Source: Pseudomonas sp. TNT3
Lineage (GTDB): Bacteria; Pseudomonadota; Gammaproteobacteria; Pseudomonadales; Pseudomonadaceae
Assembly: GCF_010095445.2 (NCBI RefSeq)
Contig: NZ_WFGV02000022.1
Coordinates: 1 to 64,000 of the forward strand
DNA length: 64,000 bases
Direction of reading: 5' to 3'
Shown here: in pieces, positions 27,316-36,523 of the stretch
Position numbering within the stretch: the first letter of the stretch is position 1
How the letters are laid out: every line of letters starts with the position of its first letter
Made by a program: the position numbers and the translations under genes
Notes under the pieces: model-generated
What the model was told of the DNA's origin: nothing
Database searches by the model: none
What the model saw: only the letters and a program-made list of their open reading frames with translations

Positions 27316-28326
27316 TTGACCTCTATCCAAAACTCCTTCCCGCTTAACTTCAGTCGCCCGAAAATAGTACTTCTCGTTGCCTTCCCGGGCATGGGGCTTC
27401 TTGATCTGACCTGCCCGCAAACAACATTCTCGCTGGCATCGCAAATCAGGGAAGCGCGCGGTTTTCCCGGTTACACCTGCACGACCGTGAGCATGAAAGG
27501 TGGCTTGGTGAAGAGCATTGAGGGGCTAGAGTTCAGCACCGTTTCCCTTGAGCAGTGGCGCGAAAGCGAGGTGGACACAGTGCTCATTTCGGGCAGCCCG
27601 CCGGTGACGACCCCGCTCGACCATTTGAATAGCCTGATTAACCGGCTTCGAGAGATCGTGCCGCATGCACGACGGATCGTTTCGCTGGGCACAGGCACAT
27701 TTGTATTGGCTGAAGCAGGGCTTCTGGATGGCAGGCGAGCGACGGCCCATTGGGAGTGGCGCGAGTTGCTGCAAAGCCGCTTTCCCGCCATTGAAGTCGA
27801 TCCGGACGCCATCGTTGTGCAAGCCGGCAAATTCTGGACTTGCGCAGGTTTCACCGCAGGAATCGATCTCGCTCTGGCGCTGGTCGAGGCCGACTGCGGG
27901 CGAGCAGTAAGCATGGAAGTGGCCGCGAAGCTCGTGACTTATTTGAGGCGGTCCACCGGGGAATCACAGCTCAGTGCCCTGCTGATAAGCCAGATGCACG
28001 ACGCACCGACCTTTGATAAGCTCCACGTGTGGATGGCCAGCAACCTCAGCCACACAGGCCTCGGGGTAGATCAACTGGCACAGCAGGCGAACATGAGCCT
28101 GCGTAATTTCGCAAGAGTCTATAAGCAGAAAACCGGCAGGACGCCCGCGAAGACCCTGGAAAACATGAGACTCGAACTTGCTCGACGACTCCTGGAAGAA
28201 ACCGACAATCAAATTGAACTCATAGCCCGGCAGTGCGGGTTCGGCGACGAGGAAAGAATGCGCCTGACGTTTCAGCGAAACCTGGGATTATCACCAACTG
28301 AGTACCGCAAACGTCGTTGCGAATAA
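27316..28326 (+). CDS. GlxA-type AraC-family transcriptional regulator (DJ-1/PfpI domain)
   Basis: A regulator of about 336 residues. The N-terminal half (about 15-190) is a class-I glutamine amidotransferase-like DJ-1/PfpI domain: IVLLVAFPGMGLLDLTCPQTTFSLA and LISGSPPVTTPLDHLN, then RRIVSLGTGTFVLAEAGLLDGRRATAHWEW. The usual nucleophile cysteine of GATase1 proteins is replaced in LGTGTF, so the domain is a sensor. The C-terminal half (about 230-330) is an AraC DNA-binding domain: LGVDQLAQQANMSLRNFARVYKQKTGRTPAKTLENMRLELARRLLEETD. GlxA-type regulators control catabolism of small amines such as arginine or carnitine. The start is a TTG some 14 bases after AAAGGA and is uncertain. Confidence 0.85.
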   Translation: MTSIQNSFPLNFSRPKIVLLVAFPGMGLLDLTCPQTTFSLASQIREARGFPGYTCTTVSMKGGLVKSIEGLEFSTVSLEQWRESEVDTVLISGSPPVTTPLDHLNSLINRLREIVPHARRIVSLGTGTFVLAEAGLLDGRRATAHWEWRELLQSRFPAIEVDPDAIVVQAGKFWTCAGFTAGIDLALALVEADCGRAVSMEVAAKLVTYLRRSTGESQLSALLISQMHDAPTFDKLHVWMASNLSHTGLGVDQLAQQANMSLRNFARVYKQKTGRTPAKTLENMRLELARRLLEETDNQIELIARQCGFGDEERMRLTFQRNLGLSPTEYRKRRCE

Positions 28327-28465
28327 CTAACTATCCATAGTCAAGGTGTTTCCATTTTTACCCGTCCGTAGGTTTAGATAGCACGATTATTGGCTTTGCA
28401 ATGATGAGAACCGCGAAGCATTCCCGAACAGGTTGAAATGAGACAACATAGGAAACTTCGTAGTT

Positions 28466-29380
28466 ATGTTCGACAGCAGAGCCGATAAATACAATTCGGC
28501 AGATTTGGATATTTCATCGGCTGACCGCGACTGGACCGGAATATTGGCTCAAGTGCTCAGCCATAGCGGTGGAGTCATATCCAAAAACTCGGCGCAGCCG
28601 GTTACTGAACTTGTTATCGACCCCCAGGGTGACAGCCGCACGATTGTGACCCGCAAGGCATACGATATTCTTGAGAGGACGCCAACCACGCGCGGCATGA
28701 GCTGGATTTGTCCCAAAGGCATTCAGGAAGATCTGGTTGAGTTATCAAGCCCGATGCCTGGACTTCTGCATCTCTACCTGGAACCGCATCATTTTTCCTC
28801 GCCAGCCCTCGGCGATCATTTCGATGGAAGCGAATTCACAACGATCCGTTTCGAAAAGGGTTTTGGGGACGAACTCATCGCGCACATCGGCTACGCGATT
28901 CTTGCCGAGTTGCATAATCCCACCGCCGCCGGGCGCCTCCTAGTGGAAACCCTGGCCTGTTGCATCGGCGCGCGATTGATCCAGAGATTCACATCGACCA
29001 GCCCCGCTCGCCTGTCGTCACTGGAGGTGACACCGGACCTGGGTATCAAGCGAATTCGTCACGTTATGGACTATGTCGAGGACAACATAGAAGCGCCCAT
29101 CAGTCTTGATGATCTGGCGAGCGTGGCATATTTGAGTCGATTTCACTTCGCCCGCTCATTCAAAAAGGTCACCGGCAAGACTCCTCATGAGTACGTCAAT
29201 GATCGCCGAATGGAACGGGCCAAAACCCTTTTGAGACATCGAAACCGGTCTTTGACCGAGGTGGCGACGGCTCTGAATTTTTCTTCTTTATCAACGTTCA
29301 GCCGGGCGTTTCGCCAACATACAGGCCTGACTCCCAGCCAGTTTCCCAGAAGCGTTCACGACAGCGACATAACCGGTTAA
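28466..29380 (+). CDS. AraC-family transcriptional regulator
   Basis: A 304-residue regulator with a C-terminal AraC domain of two helix-turn-helix motifs (about 200-300): ISLDDLASVAYLSRFHFARSFKKVTGKTPHEYVNDRRMERAKTLLRHRNRSLTEVATALNFSSLSTFSRAFRQHTGLTPSQF. The N-terminal region (1-190) contains LYLEPHHFSS and ARLIQRF and resembles the poorly defined sensor part of AraC regulators that control oxidative or aromatic metabolism; no cupin signature is obvious. ATG 28466 lies 12 bases after AGGAAA. It has no co-directional partner; its target may be the divergent or nearby LysR/SDR locus, but nothing shows this. Confidence 0.85.
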   Translation: MFDSRADKYNSADLDISSADRDWTGILAQVLSHSGGVISKNSAQPVTELVIDPQGDSRTIVTRKAYDILERTPTTRGMSWICPKGIQEDLVELSSPMPGLLHLYLEPHHFSSPALGDHFDGSEFTTIRFEKGFGDELIAHIGYAILAELHNPTAAGRLLVETLACCIGARLIQRFTSTSPARLSSLEVTPDLGIKRIRHVMDYVEDNIEAPISLDDLASVAYLSRFHFARSFKKVTGKTPHEYVNDRRMERAKTLLRHRNRSLTEVATALNFSSLSTFSRAFRQHTGLTPSQFPRSVHDSDITG

Positions 29381-29420
29381 AGTCGACTGTTACCGAACTT
29401 TCAATCTCAGAGTGAGTTGT

Positions 29421-30317
29421 TCACCCTGGCAGCCAGTTCAGTACTTCCCTCTGAACGAAATCCGTAAATAGCTTGACCCTGACTGGAGTGTTAGCGCCGT
29501 AGGCATGCACCGCGTGCAGATCGAGTGAGGGCAATGGGCGCTTTTGCAATAGCTGCACCAGACGCCCTTGATCCAGATCCTGCTGAACAGTGCACCTCAT
29601 CAGATACGCGACGCCCATGCCGCCTAACACTGCCGTTCGAAGTGCGAACCCAGAATCAACCCCTACGCGGCCTTGTGGCAAGAGCGTTTCACCACTGTCG
29701 AAGACGATAGGCAACGTGCGCCCCCACAACTGATACCGCACGAATGGTAAACGCCGTAAATCCTCAATGGAATCAGGTTGCCCTTGAAGATCGATAAAAC
29801 CGGGGGACGCCACCAAGACCATATCCATTCGAGCCAATTTGCGCGCCCTGAGGCTGCTGTCGCTAAGTAATCCCACCCGATAGATGACGTCATACCCTTC
29901 GCTGATCAGATCAACGTGGTGATCGAGCAAGGTCAGATCCAGGTCGATGGAAGGGTGGTCAGCTAAAAAAACCGAGTGAATCCTTGTCAGCATCAAACGA
30001 CCTAACTCGCTCGGCATGCTCACCCGCAAATGACCTCGTGCATTGCCCGCGGGCCTGATCGCATCCGCTGAATCATCAAGTGCCTGCAACAACGGCGCCA
30101 CACGTTCGAAAAATGCTTGCCCCTCAGGCGTCAAACTTAGCGTTCGGGTCGAGCGACGAAACAAAGTGGCGTTCAGTTCCGCTTCCAGACGAGCAATACT
30201 TTTGGAAATCGCCGAAGGTGTCGTTCCGGCATTGCGCGCGGCCGCGCTAAACGTACCCGCCTCTACCACCCGGACGAAAGTAATCAAGTTGCTCGAATGA
30301 CTCAACAGATTGGACAT
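29421..30317 (-). CDS. LysR-family transcriptional regulator
   Basis: A 298-residue LysR regulator. The helix-turn-helix is in the first 65 residues: FVRVVEAGTFSAAARNAGTTPSAISKSIARLEAELNATLFRRSTRTLSLTPEGQAFF. The effector domain includes HLRVSMPSELGRLMLTRIHSVFLADHPSIDLDLTLLD and the hydrophobic pocket region MDMVLVASPGFI, as in CrgA/DmlR-like members. ATG 30317 is seven bases after GGAG. It is divergent from the SDR gene with 99 bp between starts, so it probably controls that gene, as LysR regulators usually do. Confidence 0.92.
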   Translation of the reverse strand: MSNLLSHSSNLITFVRVVEAGTFSAAARNAGTTPSAISKSIARLEAELNATLFRRSTRTLSLTPEGQAFFERVAPLLQALDDSADAIRPAGNARGHLRVSMPSELGRLMLTRIHSVFLADHPSIDLDLTLLDHHVDLISEGYDVIYRVGLLSDSSLRARKLARMDMVLVASPGFIDLQGQPDSIEDLRRLPFVRYQLWGRTLPIVFDSGETLLPQGRVGVDSGFALRTAVLGGMGVAYLMRCTVQQDLDQGRLVQLLQKRPLPSLDLHAVHAYGANTPVRVKLFTDFVQREVLNWLPG

Positions 30318-30416
30318 AGGTGACTCCGGAGCACAACAGATGTGCCCTGCTCAGGACTGGTGGGGGTAAAACTGCGCCGCATAATACAGCGCTATATCAA
30401 ATCTTGGAGTCATCAT

Positions 30417-31166
30417 ATGAAACGTCTTGAAGGTAAAGTTGCCGTCATTACCGGAGGCAATAGCGGAATAGGCCTAGCATCGGCATGCATGTTTGCCCAA
30501 GAGGGTGCGCAGGTAGTCATAACGGCTCGGCGTAGAGACATTCTTGACCAGGCCATCGAGGTCATTGGTCATGGCGCGATTGGTATTCAAGGCGACGTCG
30601 CGAGTCTGGAACATCACGCCAGTGTCGCAGAGGAACTCAAGCGACGCTTCGGCGGGTTAGATATTTACATGGCCAACGCCGGTGTGATCACCCTTCAGCC
30701 CACTGCCGAAGTCACACCAGAAGACTATGACGCGCAATTCAATATCAACACACGGGGCGTCTTCTTCGGCGTTCAGTCAATCGCGCCACTGCTACACGAC
30801 AATGCCAGCATCATTCTGACCAGTTCGTTGGCCGCGACCAAAGTGCTGGATGGACATGCTGTGTACGCTGGTTCCAAAGCAGCAATCGCTGCCTTTGCTC
30901 GTAATTGGGCGCTCGAACTGCGTGCACGTCGCATCCGCGTAAACGTGTTAAGCCCTGGCCCTGTTGACACGGCCATCATTGGAAAACTCGGTATTTCGGA
31001 TGAGCATCGTCCAGACTTTTTGAAGCTCATGTCCGATATGATCCCAGCTGGGCGACTGGGCGATGCTGAGGAACTGGCGCGTGCCGCACTTTTCCTCGCC
31101 TCGACTGATAGCGCATTCATCAACGGTATCGAATTGCATGTAGACGGAGGAATGTCGCTCGGCTGA
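30417..31166 (+). CDS. SDR-family NAD(P)-dependent oxidoreductase
   Basis: A 249-residue classical short-chain dehydrogenase. Nucleotide-binding TGGNSGIG at residues 12-19, structural NAG in MANAGVITLQP, active-site Ser in LTSSLAATKV, and the YxxxK pair Tyr150/Lys154 in VYAGSK. The RRRD after the second beta strand (ITARRRDIL) favours NADP(H). It ends with NGIELHVDGGMSLG, the usual SDR C-terminus. The ATG at 30417 follows TTGGAGT; an upstream extension to 30342 has no ribosome site. It is the probable target of the divergent LysR regulator. The substrate is unknown. Confidence 0.9.
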   Translation: MKRLEGKVAVITGGNSGIGLASACMFAQEGAQVVITARRRDILDQAIEVIGHGAIGIQGDVASLEHHASVAEELKRRFGGLDIYMANAGVITLQPTAEVTPEDYDAQFNINTRGVFFGVQSIAPLLHDNASIILTSSLAATKVLDGHAVYAGSKAAIAAFARNWALELRARRIRVNVLSPGPVDTAIIGKLGISDEHRPDFLKLMSDMIPAGRLGDAEELARAALFLASTDSAFINGIELHVDGGMSLG

Positions 31167-31247
31167 TGTCTCCAGCAGCTTCAATGCACTAGCCTGCTAC
31201 TCTCTCAGCCACAGACCTTTAGCAAAAACAGGACGGCGTCAGGATGA

Positions 31248-32222
31248 CTACCTTGACGCCCTCAAAGCCTGATTATTATGCATCGCAATGCGCAGCGCCG
31301 GCACAACCGGGAACTCGATCGGTTCACTAAAAATTGCACAGCAGCGGGAGCGCAACCAGCGCTCCCCCGAGTCTTTGTGCATTGCGGCACGCCAGACCAT
31401 GGAAAGCTCCTCTGCCGGCAATTGCAGCGGCGCCGGCTCGGCTCGCAGGGTGCCGCTCGAAGCCATCGCCTTTGCGACATAGTCCGGCACGATGGCGAGC
31501 ATGTCACTGTTCGCCAGTAACACCGGCAACGAACTGAACTGAGGGATCGTCAGCGCAACCCTGCGCTGACGGCCCATCAGGCTCAGCGCAAGATCAGTGG
31601 CATCGGACGTTCTTCCCATCGACGACACGAGAGCATGGGGACGCTGGCAAAACTCATCCAGCCCCAACGGGCCTGGCCGGTTATCGGTACGTAGCAGCAT
31701 CGGCCGGATCGGCCGCAAGGCTTTGCGATGTGCATTGGCCGGCAGGTCAAGGGTGAGACTGATGCCTATGGAAATTTCGCCGCTCATTAACATTTGCGAC
31801 ATTTGCCGGTGGTCGGCTCGCCGTACGATCAGCGTGATGTTCGGCGCCTCAATCCGTAGTTGACGGAGCAGGCGTGGCAGTAACGAGTACTCAACATCAT
31901 CGGATAGTCCGATTTGAAAAGTGACGTTACTGGTGCAGGGATCGAACGACTGGCAACGACTTAACGCAGCCGCAATGCCGTCCAGTGCAGGCACCAGATT
32001 GGAAAAAATCTCCAGGGCCCGCGCGGTCGGCTCCATACCTCGCCCTGCTCGGATGAACAACGGATCGTCGAACAGCACCCGCAGGCGACTAAGGGCCGCG
32101 CTGATGGTGGGCTGTCCAAGGAATAGCTTCTCACCAACACGGCTGACATTACGTTCATGCATCATTGTCTCGAACACCACCAGAAGATTGATGTCAGCAC
32201 GACGCAGCTCGTTTCTGTTCAT
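31248..32222 (-). CDS. LysR-family transcriptional regulator (NodD/LeuO-like group)
   Basis: A 324-residue regulator starting at ATG 32222. The DNA-binding part ADINLLVVFETMMHERNVSRVGEKLFLGQPTISAALSRLRVLFDDPLFIR is the form found in NodD, LeuO and SyrM-type LysR proteins. The effector domain follows (FQIGLSDDVEYSLLPRLLRQLRIEAPNITL). The frame is open for 36 codons further upstream, but conservation starts at MNRNELRR. The ribosome site is weak (GGTGG). It is divergent from the FixJ-like regulator at 32626 and convergent with the SDR gene; its target is not clear. Confidence 0.87.
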   Translation of the reverse strand: MNRNELRRADINLLVVFETMMHERNVSRVGEKLFLGQPTISAALSRLRVLFDDPLFIRAGRGMEPTARALEIFSNLVPALDGIAAALSRCQSFDPCTSNVTFQIGLSDDVEYSLLPRLLRQLRIEAPNITLIVRRADHRQMSQMLMSGEISIGISLTLDLPANAHRKALRPIRPMLLRTDNRPGPLGLDEFCQRPHALVSSMGRTSDATDLALSLMGRQRRVALTIPQFSSLPVLLANSDMLAIVPDYVAKAMASSGTLRAEPAPLQLPAEELSMVWRAAMHKDSGERWLRSRCCAIFSEPIEFPVVPALRIAMHNNQALRASR

Positions 32223-32625
32223 GATATTCGCCACCCGGCACTGGGCCATTGAGTTTGGTGATGTGCATGAATAGATTATTGGCGCGATTGAAAAACGTCT
32301 GTCGTACATGAGGACAGCTCGGTCATTCATTAGCAGTGCTCACTAACACCTGGGTATAACCAACGAATGAAAAAAGCTACATAATGGTGTCTTCTGGCTT
32401 TGACGAGCGACTTTTCGCATGAGCGACTTGGCCGAAATTACGGTTTTGTTGTCCTTAGAAAAAGGGAAACGTTGCGTTTAGCATAGGCATTCGATTGTTC
32501 GTTTCGGGCTAAAAATATCGAACTGCGCATGATCGAGTTCAATCAAAAACAACTACCTTCCTACGCAGCACCCGTTTCATGCGAAGAGGTTTGCAACGAA
32601 AGTAACGACCCTTTGGGAAAATTAA
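32223..32625. promoter_or_regulatory. Divergent control region, LysR regulator / FixJ-type regulator
   Basis: About 400 bp without a gene, A+T-rich. It must hold the divergent promoters. No confident motif was picked. Confidence 0.4.
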
Positions 32626-33279
32626 ATGAACGAGCATCATCCCCATCCTAAAACCAGCCGCAGTGAACCTATCGTTTTCATAATCGATGACGACGCTCCT
32701 TTGCGTGAATCACTGGGTAGCCTGTTGCGCTCCATTGGACTGCGAGTCGAACTGTTCGGCTCGGTCGCCGACTTCATGAAATTCAACCGACCGGAGATAC
32801 CAAGCTGCATGGTGCTGGACGTACGTCTGCAAGGCAGCAGCGGTCTTGATTTTCAGAATGACCTGGCCGACGCCAACATCAAAGTACCCATTGTCTTCAT
32901 CACGGGACACGGTGATATCGCCATGACTGTGCGGGCGATGAAAGCCGGTGCAGTGGATTTCCTGACCAAACCGTTCCGCGAACAGGACTTGATAGATGCC
33001 GTAAGCGCAGCCCATACACGGGATAAAAACCGTCGCGAAACCGAGCGCTTTGCTGTGGATTTACGCGGGCGACACGATACGCTGACGGCCCGTGAGCAAA
33101 CTGTCATGAGGCTAGCGGCCTCCGGTCTAATGAATAAGCAGATTGCCGGTGAGATCGGCTTGAGCGAAATAACCGTAAAGATCCATCGCGGCCAGGCGAT
33201 GCGCAAAATGGGGGCTCGCTCATTTGCCGACTTGGTACGAATGGCCGAGGCCATATCGGCTTTTACGTCAGAGCAATGA
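32626..33279 (+). CDS. FixJ/NarL-type response regulator (paralogue)
   Basis: A 217-residue regulator with the same layout as the one at 24843-25493. Receiver: DDD 21-23, phospho-acceptor Asp65 in MVLDVRLQG, FITGHGDIAM and FLTKPFREQ. LuxR-type helix-turn-helix: LTAREQTVMRLAASGLMNKQIAGEIGLSEITVKIHRGQAMRKM. The two regulators are nearly alike in these blocks and differ mainly in their N-terminal tails and linkers. No kinase is adjacent; the paralogous giant kinase at 42131-47653 is the obvious candidate partner, almost 9 kb away (inference). The ATG follows TTGGGAAAATTAA. Confidence 0.93.
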   Translation: MNEHHPHPKTSRSEPIVFIIDDDAPLRESLGSLLRSIGLRVELFGSVADFMKFNRPEIPSCMVLDVRLQGSSGLDFQNDLADANIKVPIVFITGHGDIAMTVRAMKAGAVDFLTKPFREQDLIDAVSAAHTRDKNRRETERFAVDLRGRHDTLTAREQTVMRLAASGLMNKQIAGEIGLSEITVKIHRGQAMRKMGARSFADLVRMAEAISAFTSEQ

Positions 33280-33613
33280 CTATACCCACGTATACAGCGG
33301 TCCCTTTCACAAGAGTCTATCTTGCCCTGATGGCGGACGACCTTCAGGCGTGTCCGCCTCCAGGCAGAACCTACCGAATGCACAATGACGCGATCACTTC
33401 TGTAGTTAAAACGCTTAGAAGCCGTGACCGCAACGAGCCGTTTTGCATACCTTCGTATAACCCGTTAACACCTACTTATGCCCTCGCTGACCTCATGTAG
33501 CAGTGTTTCATATACCGCCGCCGCATAACATCTCCTGACGAACACACAGCACGACGCCGGTGCTGAATTGCAACACTTTTTACTGCCCTCGATTACTCTT
33601 CAGGAGTTAAACA
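33280..33613. other. Intergenic region upstream of NDH-2-like gene
   Basis: About 330 bp with no convincing gene; a 74-codon frame overlapping the end of the regulator gene has no ribosome site or protein-like character. The NDH-2 promoter must lie here. Confidence 0.4.
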
Positions 33614-34816
33614 ATGAAACAGCAAATTTTGATTGTCGGTGCAGGATTTGGTGGCGTTTGGAGTGCATTGAGCGCCGCCCGCCTGTTAGATATACATGGC
33701 CGGAATGACGTCGAGATCACCGTTCTGGCGCCTCAAGCGGAGTTGCGAATTCGTCCGCGGTTCTATGAGCCGAACGTCCACAACATGAAAGCCCCCCTGC
33801 TCGACTTGTTCGACGCAGTAGGTGTGAAATTCGTGCAGGGCATTGCCGAAGTCATTGACGAAAACAACAGCCAGGTCAGCTATAGGGATACCTTGGGTAG
33901 ACAAGGGCAATTGAGATACGACCGGTTAGTACTGGCAGCGGGTAGCCAATTGATGCGTCTGCCGGTCGAAGGTTTGCTCGAGCACGCGTTTGATGTCGAT
34001 CAGATAGAAGCCGCCACACGTTTGGAAGCCCACATCAATTCACTCAACAATGTACCCGCCAGTGCCGCCCGCAATACCGTTGTAGTAGTGGGCGGCGGTT
34101 TTACCGGTATCGAAACGGCAACTGAAATGCCTGCGCGCCTGCGTGCTTCACTGGGCGAAAACACCGACATCCGGGTGATCATCGTAGACCGAGGCCCGCA
34201 AATCGCCGCAGCCATGGGCGACGACATTAGCCCATTGATTGTCGAGGCGTCCGAGCATTTGAATATCGATTGGATTCTCAATTCCACCGTGGCCTCGATC
34301 GACGCCAATGGTGTCACTCTGGGCGATGGCACGCGTATCGAGTCCAACACCGTGATCTGGACCGTAGGCTTCCGCGCAAGCCCGCTGACTGAACAAGTGG
34401 AAGGCACTCGTGATCTTCAGGGGCGGCTACATGTGGACAAGCACTTGAAGGTACTGGGTAGAACTGACGTGTTTGCTGCAGGAGACGTTGCCTATGCCGC
34501 GACGGATGAGGCAGGCAACTTTACGGTAATGTCTTGCCAGCACTCCATCGCCTTGGGCCGTTATGCCGGCAACAACGTTGCCGCCGACCTGCTGGGTGTG
34601 GAACCGATGACTTACAGCCAACCCAAGTACGTCACCTGTCTCGATCTGGGTGCCTGGGGAGCCGTATTCACCGAGGGATGGGATCGCCAGGTCAAACTGA
34701 TCAAGCACGAAGCCAAGGAACTCAAGGCGCAGATTAACTCGATGTGGATCTATCCTCCGGCGGCTGATCGCGCAACGGCACTCGCCGCCGCCGACCCGCT
34801 GATTCCGGTGGCATGA
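33614..34816 (+). CDS. NAD(P)/FAD-dependent oxidoreductase, NDH-2 family
   Basis: A 400-residue flavoprotein related to type II NADH dehydrogenases. The FAD-binding motif GAGFGG is at residues 9-14 (ILIVGAGFGGVWSAL), the NADH-binding GGGFTGIETATE is near 157, and the second FAD motif ends in DVFAAGDVAY near 290. AQHS-like CQHSIALGRYAGNNVAADL follows. It lacks the proton-pumping subunits of complex I, and NDH-2 enzymes pass electrons from NADH to quinone at the inner membrane. The C-terminus has no clear membrane helix and is shorter than in Ndh (about 430), so a soluble disulfide or ferredoxin-like reductase role is also possible. ATG 33614 follows CAGGAGT. Confidence 0.85.
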   Translation: MKQQILIVGAGFGGVWSALSAARLLDIHGRNDVEITVLAPQAELRIRPRFYEPNVHNMKAPLLDLFDAVGVKFVQGIAEVIDENNSQVSYRDTLGRQGQLRYDRLVLAAGSQLMRLPVEGLLEHAFDVDQIEAATRLEAHINSLNNVPASAARNTVVVVGGGFTGIETATEMPARLRASLGENTDIRVIIVDRGPQIAAAMGDDISPLIVEASEHLNIDWILNSTVASIDANGVTLGDGTRIESNTVIWTVGFRASPLTEQVEGTRDLQGRLHVDKHLKVLGRTDVFAAGDVAYAATDEAGNFTVMSCQHSIALGRYAGNNVAADLLGVEPMTYSQPKYVTCLDLGAWGAVFTEGWDRQVKLIKHEAKELKAQINSMWIYPPAADRATALAAADPLIPVA

Positions 34817-34830
34817 AAAGACTGATTCTG

Positions 34831-34863
34831 GAGTGGTTGCCGATCATAATCCGGCAACCGCTC
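34831..34863 (+). terminator. Hairpin after NDH-2-like gene
   Basis: GAGTGGTTGCCG pairs with CGGCAACCGCTC (one mismatch) 15 bases past the stop codon. There is no T-run, so it may stabilise the message or attenuate rather than terminate. Confidence 0.4.
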
Positions 34864-34908
34864 ACGTAGTGTCAGTCATGATCTAAACGCCAACTGCGGA
34901 TAGTCGAC

Positions 34909-35148
34909 ATGTATGGCTTTTTTGAAAATCCGTATCGGGCGCTAAGACTGTCCAACAGTCTTTTGCTCGGTGGGCTATTCACCTTGATCCTTGGGGCCGT
35001 CGTAGCCTATGGCGTTGACCAGTACGTATTGCTGCCCTACCTGATAATTGCCCATACCATGACGATTCTGGGACCGACTGCTATCAAACTGGGATATGTA
35101 TTGCGCCTCCTGACCCTGAAACGTTTGCTATCCCTTCCCGCGTCATGA
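34909..35148 (+). CDS. ppyR: Small membrane protein, PpyR-like
   Basis: A 79-residue protein with two membrane helices (about 15-33 and 40-57) and the sequence LIIAHTMTILGPTAIKLGYVLRLLTLK, close to the conserved core of PpyR, a membrane protein reported in P. aeruginosa to affect psl exopolysaccharide and pyoverdine genes. FFENPYRALRLSN at the N-terminus also fits. It has its own short leader 92 bp after the NDH-2 gene and a strong terminator behind it. The ribosome site before ATG 34909 is weak (GCGGATAG). The name rests on memory of the family and should be confirmed. Confidence 0.6.
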   Translation: MYGFFENPYRALRLSNSLLLGGLFTLILGAVVAYGVDQYVLLPYLIIAHTMTILGPTAIKLGYVLRLLTLKRLLSLPAS

Positions 35149-35209
35149 TTTGAAATTGGATACCGACATCCCGGCCAGTTTTCCTTTCTGAACTGGGACA
35201 TCTTCCAAG

Positions 35210-35244
35210 CGCCCGCCACACGTTTTCTTGGCGGGCGTTTTTTT
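35210..35244 (+). terminator. Rho-independent terminator
   Basis: Perfect nine-base stem CGCCCGCCA / TGGCGGGCG followed by seven T. It ends the NDH-2/PpyR-like unit. Confidence 0.92.
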
Positions 35245-35627
35245 GCCTGCTCGTTATTACGTTCAAGCCCGAATGTAAAGCTCGAACGATCTGGGTAATG
35301 CATGGGGATTGCTTTAATTGACCGGCTCATATGCCGATGCGCCGCGCTGCCAACACGCTTCCGCTTTGATAATGCTCGCATCCACAGCAAGTCCCTAACC
35401 TTTGACCAGACCGGCGTCCATGCGGCGACGCAGCAGTCCATTGAAAAAAGGAATCCCCAACCACTCGTTTTTATCAAAAAATCGGAACAGCCTCCTTCGG
35501 GACAATTCGAGGAGTTCCTGATTTTTTCAGTTTTCCACCCGCGCCGGCAGGTTTTAGCAGCATTTCGAAGGCCGAACGGGCCGACCTATAATACTGATAG
35601 CCCGGTGGCTCACACGGCTTTGGTTAG
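35245..35627. other. Intergenic region before TetR regulator
   Basis: About 380 bp between a terminator and the 3' end of the convergent TetR gene. A 133-codon plus-strand frame (35302-35703) overlaps the TetR stop region and has no ribosome site or recognisable domain; I do not treat it as a gene. Confidence 0.4.
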
Positions 35628-36281
35628 TCAAGCCTTTCCTGTATGGGAGCTAGGCGTTCCGAATGCACGGAGAAATGTGATGACAGCAGTGTTAATCCAT
35701 TGATCTTGCTGCGCGCCGGACGGGATCGAATCCGGATGAGTCAAACATTGCATCTGCGCCTCGGAGCGCACGAGGTTCGTAAAGATACTGGCAGCGGTGT
35801 CAAGCCCTACGCTGCTGACGTCTAACTCTCCAATTCGAGTAGACCGTTCAATGTGCTGAGCAACTAGATTATTCATTGAGCTCGGCCCGACCACATAAAA
35901 ATGGCGAGCAAGCTGCGGGAACCTGGGAGCTTCGCCGATTATCGCGCGGAAAAGCGCTAAGCCCGAAGGTGATAGAAATATCTCCATATAGGACCTGGCT
36001 AGAGTTGTCAGGATGTCACGCAGGTCATTCATGTTCATAGCGACCGAGTGCACTGCTTGGATCGCCCTTTCACACTCTGCTTCCACTACGGCTTCAAATA
36101 GTTTTTCTTTAGTGGGGTAATACGCGTACACGGTGGACTTTGATACGCCGGCGGCGCGTTGAATCATGTCGGTGGTAGCTGCGCTAAAACCGTGTGCCAA
36201 GAAGATCTCACGTGCTCCGGCGACAACCATTTTGGCTTTTGGGGAGATGGTATCGGAAGGGATGGCGGAAGTTGCCTGCAT
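35628..36281 (-). CDS. TetR-family regulator of the adjacent efflux pump
   Basis: A 217-residue TetR regulator. Helix-turn-helix: EIFLAHGFSAATTDMIQRAAGVSKSTVYAYYPTKEKLFEAVVEAE (about 25-70). The C-terminal domain (GEAPRFPQLARHFYVVGPSSMNNLVAQHI and VRSEAQMQCL) matches the AefR-like C-terminal ligand domain found in Pseudomonas regulators of efflux and quorum signals. ATG 36281 follows AAAGGAATCC. It is divergent from emrAB and a palindrome ACCGATCGGT lies inside the emrA promoter spacer, so it almost certainly represses the pump. A frameshifted paralogue lies at 47692-48368. Confidence 0.93.
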   Translation of the reverse strand: MQATSAIPSDTISPKAKMVVAGAREIFLAHGFSAATTDMIQRAAGVSKSTVYAYYPTKEKLFEAVVEAECERAIQAVHSVAMNMNDLRDILTTLARSYMEIFLSPSGLALFRAIIGEAPRFPQLARHFYVVGPSSMNNLVAQHIERSTRIGELDVSSVGLDTAASIFTNLVRSEAQMQCLTHPDSIPSGAQQDQWINTAVITFLRAFGTPSSHTGKA

Positions 36282-36433
36282 GCGGATTCCTTTGCCAGAG
36301 AGCTAGATGGTTGACGATGTGCCCGGCCAAGGCATGAGCACAGCAAAAATAGGGTTAATGATCTTCGGACCCATCAGTACAGTCAACCTTTACTAAGAGA
36401 ATCACATACATCGCCATAGACATCGCAACGAAT

Positions 36434-36463
36434 TTGACTATACCGTACCGATCGGTTTAGTCT
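36434..36463 (+). promoter_or_regulatory. emrAB promoter with TetR operator in the spacer
   Basis: -35 TTGACT (36434-36439) and -10 TAGTCT (36458-36463) are 18 bp apart. The spacer holds the perfect palindrome ACCGATCGGT (36447-36456). A repressor bound there would block RNA polymerase. Close variants of this motif occur upstream of the TetR pseudogene (48451-48464 and 48528-48540), which supports it as the site for this regulator family. Confidence 0.65.
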
Positions 36464-36523
36464 AGATATTCTTCGAGTGAGAACTTTTTTCTCCCCATCA
36501 AGCGATGACGTGACGAGCGACAT

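Noticed and set aside
27204-27392. Minus-strand 62-codon frame overlapping the GlxA-type gene start
   Set aside because: No ribosome site and overlaps the next gene's 5' end; kept as intergenic.
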